10,032 bases of DNA from Trueperaceae bacterium (GTDB lineage Bacteria > Deinococcota > Deinococci > Deinococcales > Trueperaceae). The stretch lies in contig SKMG01000180.1 of NCBI GenBank assembly GCA_007121175.1, positions 1 to 10,032 of the forward strand, written 5' to 3'. Each line of letters opens with the position of its first letter. Within the stretch, counting starts at the first letter, position 1. The translations under genes were made by a program, and so were the position numbers. The notes below the pieces were generated by a model. That model was not told the origin of the DNA, searched no databases, and was given only the letters and a program-made list of their open reading frames with translations. Positions 1 to 5,689 of the stretch are shown here, piece after piece.

Positions 1-908
1 CGCAGGACGCGGTCGCTCCCGGACTGGACCGGCAGGTGGATGTAGTCGCAGACGTTGGGCTCGTCGCGGATCACGTCGATCACGTCGCTGGTGAAGTTCA
101 TCGGGTGGCTGGTGGTGAACTTGACGCGTGGCACGCCGAGCTGCGCGACGAGCCGGAGCAACTCTGCGAACGACGGTAGTTCCGGATCGCCGAGGCCGTA
201 GCTGTTCACGTTCTGCCCGAGCAGCACCACCTCCTGCACGCCAGCGTCGCGCATCGCCTGGACTTCCTGCACGATGACCGAGAGCGGCCTCGAGACCTCG
301 GGACCGCGCGTGTCGGGCACGATGCAGTAAGTGCAGTGGTGGTCGCAGCCGCGCATGATCGTGACGAAGCCAGTCTGGGTGCCGACCGGTGGCGGCGGCG
401 TGAGGTGCTGTGCGAGGTCGTCGCGGAAGCGTAGCGCCTCGATGGGGCCTGCCGGGTCAGCCATGGCGGGGCCGCCGGCGGAGCCGCCCGGTGCGGCTTT
501 CGAGGCCGGCTCGGGCTGGCCCGCGTGATGGAGCCGGGCCCCGCCTCGCGCCCGCCGCTCCTCGAGCTGCTCGATGGCCGGCAGGATGTCGGTGATCGCT
601 CCGGGGCCGATCACTACGTCGACGCCGAACTTGCGCGCGATGCTGCGTCCCTCGTCGAGCTGCGCGAGGCAGCCCATCAGGCCGATCGCGAGCTTGCGAC
701 CCTTCCGTCGCTCCTTGCGAAGGTCGCCGAGCAGCGACACCACCTTCTCGACCGGCTTGCCTCGCACGGCGCAGGTGTTGAGCAACAGCAGTTCAGCGTC
801 CTGCGGCGCGTCGACGAGCTCGTGCCCGCCGGAGACCAGCTCCGACTGGATGGTCAGCGTGTCGTACTCGTTCATCTGGCACCCGTAGGTCAGGACGTGC
901 GCTCTCAC
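1..908 (-). CDS. miaB: MiaB, tRNA-2-methylthio-N6-dimethylallyladenosine synthase (3' part missing)
   Basis: Radical-SAM methylthiotransferase that adds a methylthio group to i6A37 of tRNAs reading UNN codons; it is a cytosolic [4Fe-4S] enzyme. The N-terminal MTTase domain opens with the MiaB signature [11 protein letters not shown] (Cys10) and has its other two cluster cysteines at NTC (Cys46) and MGC (Cys80). The radical SAM motif [10 protein letters not shown] gives Cys188, 192 and 195. Further on come [10 protein letters not shown] and [12 protein letters not shown], typical of the family; the TRAM domain lies beyond the window edge. Start: GTG at 908, the only in-frame start next to the conserved sequence, with GGTGGA just upstream. 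Odd feature: an Ala/Gly/Pro-rich linker at about residues 118-158 makes the gap between the two domains some 30 residues longer than in E. coli MiaB. Its GTG overlaps the stop of a possible 14-codon leader ORF. Confidence 0.93.
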   Translation of the reverse strand, partial: MRAHVLTYGCQMNEYDTLTIQSELVSGGHELVDAPQDAELLLLNTCAVRGKPVEKVVSLLGDLRKERRKGRKLAIGLMGCLAQLDEGRSIARKFGVDVVIGPGAITDILPAIEQLEERRARGGARLHHAGQPEPASKAAPGGSAGGPAMADPAGPIEALRFRDDLAQHLTPPPPVGTQTGFVTIMRGCDHHCTYCIVPDTRGPEVSRPLSVIVQEVQAMRDAGVQEVVLLGQNVNSYGLGDPELPSFAELLRLVAQLGVPRVKFTTSHPMNFTSDVIDVIRDEPNVCDYIHLPVQSGSDRVL

Positions 909-949
909 GCTCCACCCCCGACCGGCGCCGCATGGGCCCCGACATTCAC
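905..949 (-). CDS. Possible leaderless mini-ORF (14 codons) coupled to miaB
   Basis: Encodes [14 protein letters not shown] if read from the GTG at 949. Its TGA overlaps the miaB start as GTGA, an arrangement that allows a terminating ribosome to restart on miaB. A TACGAT box ends 7 nt before the GTG, so an mRNA could start at or next to this codon. An in-frame ATG at 958 overlaps that box. The peptide is Gly/Ala-rich and resembles nothing I recognise. It may be a coupling device only, or chance. Confidence 0.35.
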   Translation of the reverse strand: MNVGAHAAPVGGGA

Positions 950-956
950 GTGCGCC

Positions 957-962
957 ATCGTA
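957..962 (-). promoter_or_regulatory. Candidate -10 box (TACGAT) upstream of miaB
   Basis: TANNNT hexamer on the minus strand, 7 nt before the GTG at 949. It would give miaB its own transcript in the 88-bp gap after the membrane protein gene. I see no convincing -35 element. Confidence 0.4.
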
Positions 963-996
963 GCAGCGGCACGCTTGGCGTGCGGCCGCCGGCGCG

Positions 997-1197
997 TCAC
1001 GCCGAGGTGCGGACGAACGCGGCTATGAACACCAGGACCAGCGAGGCGACGCTCGTCAGGAAACCGTAGAGCATCAGCCTCGGCACGAGGCGTGCCACTG
1101 CCGGGACGACGCTCGCGACCACCGCCAGGATTCCCGCCAAGAACAGCCACGAGGCGGCGAGCAGCCAGCCGTCGAGGACGGGGTCGCCGGTGCTCAT
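997..1197 (-). CDS. Small two-helix membrane protein, function unknown
   Basis: A 66-residue protein, not recognised. Hydrophobic stretches at about residues 10-33 (begins [17 protein letters not shown]) and 40-62 ([17 protein letters not shown]) predict a membrane hairpin; the loop between them has two arginines (VARLVPR). There are no cysteines or catalytic motifs. Start: ATG at 1197, which overlaps the stop of a short upstream ORF as ATGA. There is only a weak Shine-Dalgarno-like GAAGC in front of it. It lies 88 bp upstream of miaB on the same strand and could be co-transcribed with it. The marked bias to Val, Ala and Leu in clean helices supports a real protein rather than a chance frame. 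Confidence 0.7.
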   Translation of the reverse strand: MSTGDPVLDGWLLAASWLFLAGILAVVASVVPAVARLVPRLMLYGFLTSVASLVLVFIAAFVRTSA

Positions 1198-1235
1198 GGC
1201 GCTTCGGTTGGGGCAGCGGCGCTCGAAGGCATCAC
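1194..1235 (-). CDS. Candidate leaderless leader ORF (13 codons) ahead of the membrane protein gene
   Basis: GTG-ATG start followed by [11 protein letters not shown] and a TGA that overlaps the next ATG (ATGA). A TATGCT -10 box ends 6 nt before the GTG, so transcription should begin at this codon. The following gene has no good ribosome binding site, so reading this ORF first would explain how that gene is translated. The peptide itself has no recognisable function. Confidence 0.45.
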   Translation of the reverse strand: MMPSSAAAPTEAP

Positions 1236-1241
1236 GCCGCG

Positions 1242-1247
1242 AGCATA
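1242..1247 (-). promoter_or_regulatory. Leaderless -10 box (TATGCT) for the membrane protein/miaB unit
   Basis: A good TANNNT match, 6 nt before the GTG at 1235. It lies 12 bp from the opposing -10 box of the ATL gene, so the two promoters must compete for RNA polymerase. Confidence 0.55.
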
Positions 1248-1259
1248 CCGGCCGAGGGG

Positions 1260-1265
1260 TAGCCT
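1260..1265 (+). promoter_or_regulatory. Leaderless -10 box (TAGCCT) for the ATL gene
   Basis: TANNNT hexamer ending 6 nt before the GTG at 1272. A GAGGGG run at 1254-1259 lies upstream of and directly against this box, too far from the start codon (12 nt) to be a normal ribosome binding site. Confidence 0.55.
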
Positions 1266-1271
1266 AGTGGG

Positions 1272-1637
1272 GTGACGCCACACGCGGACGAGCTGCCCCC
1301 CAAGATCGCCGGCGGGTTCCGTGAGCGCGTGCTGGCGGTCGTGCGGGCGATCCCGTACGGCCGGGTGGCCACCTACGGCCAGGTGGCGCTGCTCGCCGGC
1401 GCGCCGCGGGCGGCGCGACAGGTGGGCGGCGTGCTGCACCGCAGCGGTACCGAGGGGGGCTTGCCCTGGCACCGGGTGATCAACGCCGCCGGCGGCATCT
1501 CGACGTACAAGGTGGGCGCTGGCGCACTGCAGGAGGCGCTCTTGCGGGCCGAGGGCATCGAGGTCGGCCCCGACGGCGTCGAGCTGGCGCGCTACCTCTG
1601 GCGGCCCGAAGAGACCGAAGAACCCGGCGTCGGCTGA
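1272..1637 (+). CDS. Alkyltransferase-like protein (ATL), DNA-binding, MGMT family
   Basis: A 121-residue protein matching the C-terminal DNA-binding domain of O6-alkylguanine-DNA methyltransferases. The active-site PCHRV motif reads PWHRVI, with Trp66 where the alkyl-accepting Cys should be. That substitution defines the ATL group (S. pombe Atl1, E. coli YbaZ, Thermus TTHA1564). These proteins bind O6-alkylguanine without repairing it and hand the lesion to nucleotide excision repair. Other expected parts are present: IPYGRVATYGQVA with the helix-turn-helix Tyr35, the arginine finger Arg49 in ARQVGG, and NAAGGIS after the active site. Length is normal for the group. The start is GTG, preceded by a leaderless-type -10 box. 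Its last 46 bases overlap the convergent zinc-finger gene, so its tail EETEEPGVG is read antisense in that gene. Confidence 0.9.
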   Translation: MTPHADELPPKIAGGFRERVLAVVRAIPYGRVATYGQVALLAGAPRAARQVGGVLHRSGTEGGLPWHRVINAAGGISTYKVGAGALQEALLRAEGIEVGPDGVELARYLWRPEETEEPGVG

Positions 1638-2416
1638 AGCGTCGGCACCATGACGGCGACGACGCGCTGCTCGTAGACGCGCCGCCAGACGCCGAAACGC
1701 ACCACGGCGCGGACGAAGAAGCCGCCGTGCTCGCGCAGGTTGCGGGCGTAATGGCCCAGGCCGGGGACGACCGGGCCGAGCACCCCGAGCGCCGACGCCA
1801 GCAGCTCGCTCGCGACGTCGTGCTGCGCGAGCGACGGGACGGGCGCGAGGAAGCGGGCGTGGAAGGCGTGCTCGCGGCGGCCGTGCAGCGGCTCGCCGCT
1901 GTGCAGCACGTAGCCGTCGAGGACGCGGCTGCGCAACCTGGTCTGGCGGCGCCCCTGGCGCCGGACGTGCTCGTAGTAGCGGTCGACCAACTCGATGCGC
2001 ACCCACACGCGCGCAAGCGTCCGGTACGGGATCAGCGTCAACACCGCCTCGAACGGCTCGCCGGTGCGCACGGCCTGGGGCACACTGACCGCGGCTCGGT
2101 TGAACGAGCGCTGCCAGACCGCCTCCACGAGCGCTTGCAGGGCGGCGGCGCCGGTGATCAGCACCTCGAGCAACACCCATGGCGCCCCGATCCCGAGCCG
2201 CTCGAGCCAGCGCGGCGTCAGCAGCAGCAGCACGCCGCCGGCTGCGAGCGCGCCGTAGATCAGCAGCCCCCAGGTCGCGCCGACCTCGAACCACTGCGGT
2301 GAGCGCGGCAGGTCGAGGGGCGGATCGTCATGCCAGCGCTGGGCGATGCCGCAGGCGTCGCAGGTGAGAGCGGCGTCGAGGTTTTCGAAGGAGCAGCTCG
2401 CGCACACCCATGCCAC
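1592..2416 (-). CDS. RanBP2-type zinc-finger membrane protein with a beta-rich, possibly arrestin-like domain
   Basis: A 274-residue protein of unknown function. Residues 3-22 fit the RanBP2 zinc finger exactly: W-x-C-x2-C-x3-N-x6-C-x2-C, with Trp3, Cys5, Cys8, Asn12, Cys19 and Cys22. Two hydrophobic segments follow, at about 48-67 (WGLLIYGALAAGGVLLLLTP) and 79-100. From about 105 on, the sequence alternates as in beta strands: AVSVPQAVRTGEPFEAVLTL, then VWVRIELVDRYYE and SGEPLHGRREHAFHARFLAP. This layout recalls arrestin-like beta-sandwiches, but that is only an impression. Start: GTG at 2416, the only start that keeps the zinc finger intact; a -10 box lies 6 nt upstream. The family of the C-terminal part cannot be named from sequence reading alone. 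Confidence 0.8.
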   Translation of the reverse strand: MAWVCASCSFENLDAALTCDACGIAQRWHDDPPLDLPRSPQWFEVGATWGLLIYGALAAGGVLLLLTPRWLERLGIGAPWVLLEVLITGAAALQALVEAVWQRSFNRAAVSVPQAVRTGEPFEAVLTLIPYRTLARVWVRIELVDRYYEHVRRQGRRQTRLRSRVLDGYVLHSGEPLHGRREHAFHARFLAPVPSLAQHDVASELLASALGVLGPVVPGLGHYARNLREHGGFFVRAVVRFGVWRRVYEQRVVAVMVPTLQPTPGSSVSSGRQR

Positions 2417-2422
2417 GCTCCG

Positions 2423-2428
2423 ATGCTA
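2423..2428 (-). promoter_or_regulatory. Leaderless -10 box (TAGCAT) for the zinc-finger gene
   Basis: TANNNT hexamer on the minus strand, separated by CGGAGC (6 nt) from the GTG at 2416. It is one of a divergent pair with the box at 2454-2459. Confidence 0.55.
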
Positions 2429-2453
2429 GACCGGCGGTCCACACACCGGCGTG

Positions 2454-2459
2454 TAGGAT
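2454..2459 (+). promoter_or_regulatory. Leaderless -10 box (TAGGAT) for the M20 hydrolase operon
   Basis: TANNNT hexamer ending 7 nt before the ATG at 2467. It overlaps an alternative in-frame ATG at 2458, which argues for 2467 as the true start. The expected -35 positions of this promoter and of the opposing one are both CCGGCG on the plus strand (2431-2436 and 2446-2451), not TTGACA. Confidence 0.55.
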
Positions 2460-2466
2460 GACCCAC

Positions 2467-3606
2467 ATGGATCTCGTGGTGGTCGACCTCACGCGCGAAC
2501 TGGTGCGGAGTGAGAGCCCGACGGGTCGCGAGTCGCCCGCCGCGCGCGCCTTCGCCGGTGCCCTGACCGAGCTCGGCTTCGACGAGGTCGGCCTCGACGG
2601 CGCGGGCAACGTCGTGGCCGAGCTGCACCGCGGCGAGGGCCCGACGGTCTTGCTCAACGGGCACATCGACACGGTGCCCGCGGGCGATCCCGATGCCTGG
2701 CCACATCCGCCGTTCGAAGGTGTGTTGGACGGTGGACGCGTGTACGGCCGCGGCGCTTGCGACATGAAAGGAGCGCTCGCGGCGATGGCCGTCGGCGCCC
2801 GGCTGGCAGCCGACCAGGACGTCGCGGGTCGCATCGTCGTGAGCGCCGTGGTGCAGGAGGAAGTCTGCGGACTCGGCGCCCGCTACTTAGCCGGCACCCA
2901 GCGTGCCGACGTGGTGATCCTGGGCGAGCCCAGCGATCTGCGCCTGATGCTCGGGCACCGCGGCCGCACGGAGGTGCGTGCCGCTTTCCCGGGCCGGATC
3001 GCCCATGCTGCACGGGCCGAGCTCGGCGAGAACGCGCTGGCGCGCGCGGCACACTTCATCACGCGCCTCCACGGGCTCGAGCTGCCCGCCGACGCGCGTC
3101 TGGGACGCTCGAGTGCCACCGCCACCTCGCTGGTGACCTGGCCCAAGGACGGCACGAACGTGGTGCCCGGCTCTGCGGAGCTGGTGATCGACTACCGCAG
3201 CGTGCCGGGCGAGACCCGGCACGACCTGCTCGAGCGGCTCCGCGCGCTCGATCCGGGCGCCCAACTCGAGGTCCCGGAAGAGCTCTTCCACAGTGAGGAC
3301 GGATTGGTCGCGATGACCCTCGCCCGAGACAACCCCTCCTACCTGCTCGCCGAGGACCACTCGGCTGTCGACACCGCCCGGCGAGCGCTCCAGAGCGCGC
3401 TCGACGGCCCGGTCGAGACCGACACTTGGTGGTTCGCCACCGACGCGCCGCACTTGTCCGCCCTCGGGGCGCCGGTGCTCGGGTTCGGACCCGGCGATCC
3501 GGAGCTCGCGCACACCAGCCGGGAGCACGTCCCGGTGTCGCAGCTGCACGCCGCGGTGGCCGGCTACCGGGCCCTGGTCACGGCCTTCTTGGGGCGCCGA
3601 GCGTGA
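2467..3606 (+). CDS. M20 family metallohydrolase, YgeY/ArgE/DapE type
   Basis: A 379-residue cytosolic di-zinc amidohydrolase. Residues expected for the M20 family are all visible: His66 and Asp68 in GHIDTV, the bridging Asp99 in GRGACDMKG, the catalytic Glu131 and metal ligand Glu132 in VVQEEV, Glu154 in LGEPSDL, and His349 in AHTSREHV. The central dimerisation domain has GRIAHAARAELGENAL. The stretch GEPSDLRLMLGHRGRTEV resembles the YgeY subgroup more than LysK or DapE. The substrate is probably an N-acylated amino acid or small peptide and cannot be fixed from sequence. Start: ATG at 2467 fits the leaderless promoter; ATG at 2458 would add MTH. It heads an operon, its stop overlapping the next gene as GTGA. 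Confidence 0.88.
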   Translation: MDLVVVDLTRELVRSESPTGRESPAARAFAGALTELGFDEVGLDGAGNVVAELHRGEGPTVLLNGHIDTVPAGDPDAWPHPPFEGVLDGGRVYGRGACDMKGALAAMAVGARLAADQDVAGRIVVSAVVQEEVCGLGARYLAGTQRADVVILGEPSDLRLMLGHRGRTEVRAAFPGRIAHAARAELGENALARAAHFITRLHGLELPADARLGRSSATATSLVTWPKDGTNVVPGSAELVIDYRSVPGETRHDLLERLRALDPGAQLEVPEELFHSEDGLVAMTLARDNPSYLLAEDHSAVDTARRALQSALDGPVETDTWWFATDAPHLSALGAPVLGFGPGDPELAHTSREHVPVSQLHAAVAGYRALVTAFLGRRA

Positions 3607-4019
3607 AGGGCTCCACGGTGACCGTCAACGGCGAGCCCTGGACGGTGGTCGATGTGGCACCGGCGATGCCGCTGGCCGAGATGGTGGCCGCACTGCTCGA
3701 GGAGGAGGGGTTTGTCACCATCGTCCGGAGCGCCGGTGGCTTCCCGGACTTGCTCTCGGTGCTGGGCGCGAGTGATTCCCGCATCGGTTTGGTGCTGGTG
3801 CCCCAGGATGACGCGGAGCGGGCACTGGCGCTGATCGAGGAGACCGTCACGGACTACGTCGGTGATGACCTCGACACGGTCATGGCCGAGCTGCAGCGCT
3901 CGCCAGATGCGCTCGGCGTCGATGACGAGTCGCTCTCCGCGGACGACGACGAACTGGCGATCGGCGACGAGCTCGAGGACGATGACGACGCAGACCTCAG
4001 GCGGCTCGACGAAGGCTGA
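3603..4019 (+). CDS. DUF2007-like small protein with an acidic tail
   Basis: A 138-residue protein. The first half, with AEMVAALLEEEGFVTIVRS and then IGLVLVPQDDAERALALIEE, has the alternating helix-strand pattern of the DUF2007 family (putative signal-transducing, ferredoxin-like fold), in which a helix ending LLEAEGI is followed by a strand ending VLVP and a second helix. From about residue 95 the protein is highly acidic (DDESLSADDDELAIGDEL and EDDDDAD), probably disordered and possibly metal- or protein-binding. Start: GTG at 3603, which overlaps the TGA of the hydrolase gene (GTGA); a second GTG at 3618 is an alternative. It overlaps the CDF exporter gene by 38 bp, so the three genes are translationally coupled. 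The function of the family is not established. Confidence 0.75.
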   Translation: MKGSTVTVNGEPWTVVDVAPAMPLAEMVAALLEEEGFVTIVRSAGGFPDLLSVLGASDSRIGLVLVPQDDAERALALIEETVTDYVGDDLDTVMAELQRSPDALGVDDESLSADDDELAIGDELEDDDDADLRRLDEG

Positions 4020-4968
4020 GCACCGGGCGCAGCGCAAGCGCGCCGCTCGCGCTCGGGCCGCCCGCATCAGCCTGGTCGGGGCCGCCGCGGTGGTGGCGCT
4101 CAAGCTGGTGGCGTGGCGGACGACCGGTTCGGTGTCGTTCCTGTCCGACGCGGCCGAGTCGTTGGTCAACGTCGCATCGGCGATCACGCTGATCGTCGCG
4201 GTGCGCCTCTCGTCGCGCCCCGCCGACTTCGACCACCGCTACGGGCACCAGAAGGCCGAACTGCTCTCGAGCGTCTTCGAGGGCGCCATGATCCTGGTGG
4301 CGGCCGGCGCGATCCTGTGGTCGGCCGGGCAGCGGCTGATCCGGCCCGAACCGCTCGAGCAGGTGGGGCTCGGGATGCTGCTGATCGGGGTGGCTGCCGC
4401 CCTCAACGCGCTGCTGGTCGCCTACCTGCTGCGCGAGGGGCGGCGCCACGCATCGCCGGGGCTGATCGCCAACGCACGGCACCTGCGGACCGACGTGTGG
4501 ACCTCGGTCGGCGTCGTGCTCGGCGTCGGTCTGGTGGCGTTCACCGGCTGGGAGCGGCTCGACCCGCTGGTGGCGATCATCGTGGCGGCCAACATCGTCC
4601 GTGAGGGCGTCAAGGTGCTCACCACGAACATGTCGCGGCTGCTCGACGAGCGCCTGCCTGAGGCCGAAGAGCGGGTGATCATGGATGCCCTCGAGGCGCA
4701 CCCGGCGGTGCTCGGCTACCACCGGCTGCGCACGCGCGCGGCCGGGCGGGCGCGCTTCGCGGAGGTCGACCTCTTCGTCGATCCTGAGATCAGCGTCCGG
4801 GAGGCGCACGAGGTGGCGGCGGCGATCGAGGAGCGGGTGCACGGACAGCTCGACGAGCTCACCACCACGCTGCACGTCGAGCCCTACGTCGAGGGAGTGC
4901 GTGACGGGTCGCGGCGGCCGCGTGACGAGTACCCGGAGCCCGAGCGTGCGAGCGAGACCGACAGCTGA
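3982..4968 (+). CDS. CDF family cation exporter, CzrB-like (zinc/cadmium)
   Basis: A 328-residue inner-membrane divalent metal/proton antiporter with six predicted helices and a C-terminal cytoplasmic domain. The second helix reads FLSDAAESLVNVASA, placing Glu59 and Asn63 where YiiP has its two site-A aspartates. The fifth helix supplies His167 and Asp171 in HLRTD, the standard HxxxD motif. Between them lies DHRYGHQKAELLSSVFEG, the conserved loop. The Glu/Asn version of site A matches my recollection of Thermus CzrB, which exports Zn and Cd. The C-terminal domain ends with LTTTLHVEPY, then an extra charged tail of about 27 residues. Start: ATG at 3982, inside the end of the upstream gene; the conserved part begins at residue 29, so the exact start is uncertain. 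Confidence 0.87.
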   Translation: MTTQTSGGSTKAEHRAQRKRAARARAARISLVGAAAVVALKLVAWRTTGSVSFLSDAAESLVNVASAITLIVAVRLSSRPADFDHRYGHQKAELLSSVFEGAMILVAAGAILWSAGQRLIRPEPLEQVGLGMLLIGVAAALNALLVAYLLREGRRHASPGLIANARHLRTDVWTSVGVVLGVGLVAFTGWERLDPLVAIIVAANIVREGVKVLTTNMSRLLDERLPEAEERVIMDALEAHPAVLGYHRLRTRAAGRARFAEVDLFVDPEISVREAHEVAAAIEERVHGQLDELTTTLHVEPYVEGVRDGSRRPRDEYPEPERASETDS

Positions 4969-5561
4969 GCGCTGTCGGCGTCGACGAAGCGCAAGGGGGC
5001 GTCGGCCCACTCCGGCCCGGCGTACTCGACGCCGATGCGCTTCAAAGCCAGGATGCGCTCGGGCGGTCGGCCCGGGTGCAGCGTCAGCGGCGGAGCGTCG
5101 AGCCGCGCGCCGAGCAGCCGCCGATCGATGCCGAGCAAGCGCGTGAGCCGCCCCGGGCCGTCGCCACGCGCGCTGCCGTCTGTCCCGCGCGTGCCGGGCG
5201 CCGGCTCCAGCGCCCGCACCAGCACCGCCTGTGGGTCGCCCTCGGCACCGGTGACGACATTGAAGAGCTCGTGCAGCCCGTAGACCAGGTAGACGTAGGC
5301 ACGGCCGGCGGGACCGAACATGATGTCGGTACGCTGAGTCCGTCCCTTGGCGGCGTGGCAGGCTCGGTCGTGCGCCCCGACGTACGCCTCGGTCTCGACG
5401 ATGCGCCCGCTCCGCACCACGCCGTCGTGCCCGACCAGTCGCAAGCTGGCGCCGAGCAGTGCCCGCGCCACGACCTCGGCGGGGCGCGCGTAGAAGTCCA
5501 GCGGAAGGGGCGTCGGAGCGATCTCACCCTCCAGGACGCCGTTCATCGGGTGGCGCTGCAC
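4884..5561 (-). CDS. Alkyladenine (3-methyladenine) DNA glycosylase, AAG/MPG family
   Basis: A 225-residue base-excision glycosylase that removes 3-methyladenine, 7-methylguanine, hypoxanthine and similar bases. It carries the AAG hallmarks: GRIVETEAY with catalytic Glu58 and base-stacking Tyr60, His69 in RACHAAKG, and GRAYVYLVYGLHELFNVVTG with Tyr91 and Asn101. These correspond to human Glu125, Tyr127, His136, Tyr159 and Asn169. Next come VLVRALEP and GPGRLTRLLGI. Start: GTG at 5561, fitted by a leaderless -10 box 6 nt upstream; an ATG at 5546 is possible. The C-terminus runs some 20 residues past the usual end (Ser/Arg-rich, RGRRDPSRTPST) and overlaps the convergent exporter gene by 85 bp. 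With the ATL gene it makes two alkylation-damage genes in one window. Confidence 0.92.
   Translation of the reverse strand: MQRHPMNGVLEGEIAPTPLPLDFYARPAEVVARALLGASLRLVGHDGVVRSGRIVETEAYVGAHDRACHAAKGRTQRTDIMFGPAGRAYVYLVYGLHELFNVVTGAEGDPQAVLVRALEPAPGTRGTDGSARGDGPGRLTRLLGIDRRLLGARLDAPPLTLHPGRPPERILALKRIGVEYAGPEWADAPLRFVDADSAQLSVSLARSGSGYSSRGRRDPSRTPST
4958..4978 (+). terminator. Hairpin spanning the exporter stop codon
   Basis: Perfect 8-bp stem CCGACAGC/GCTGTCGG with the 5-nt loop TGAGC, which contains the exporter's stop codon TGA. There is no T-run after it. It also lies inside the convergent glycosylase coding sequence. It could act as an intrinsic-like terminator or as an mRNA 3'-end stabiliser. 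Confidence 0.4.
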
Positions 5562-5567
5562 GCGGCC

Positions 5568-5573
5568 AGGATA
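5568..5573 (-). promoter_or_regulatory. Leaderless -10 box (TATCCT) for the DNA glycosylase
   Basis: TANNNT hexamer separated by GGCCGC (6 nt) from the GTG at 5561. There is no recognisable -35 at 16-18 bp upstream and no ribosome binding site, as expected for a leaderless start. Confidence 0.55.
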
Positions 5574-5635
5574 TCAGCGACAGGCAGAGCGCCGCCGACG
5601 GGTAGCAACACGAGGCGCTGGACCGGTGCGCCCAG

Positions 5636-5683
5636 GGCCAGGTGATCGGCGGGTACGGCGGGGCGATCTGATCGGTCCTGGCC
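5636..5683 (-). terminator. Weak inverted repeat downstream of the Nudix gene
   Basis: GGCCAGG at 5636-5642 pairs with CCTGGCC at 5677-5683, and a GATC lies inside each arm. The loop is long (34 nt) and there is no T-run, so this is only a possible 3'-end structure for the prfA-Nudix transcript. The rest of the 128-bp gap shows nothing else. Confidence 0.25.
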
Positions 5684-5689
5684 GGGTGC

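Noticed and set aside
1194..2294. Long minus-strand open frame, 366 codons
   Set aside because: Arg/Ala-rich out-of-frame reading of the zinc-finger gene and the antisense of ATL; no conserved motif. Only its last 13 codons are considered, as a separate leader ORF.
2467..3606. LysK ([LysW]-lysine hydrolase) of the Deinococcota lysine pathway
   Set aside because: The M20 motifs fit, but the sequence around GEPSDLRLMLGHRGRTEV is closer to YgeY and no other lysine genes are adjacent.
3997..5010. Minus-strand open frame of 337 codons opposite the exporter
   Set aside because: His/Gln/Arg-rich antisense shadow of a clearly recognisable CDF gene.
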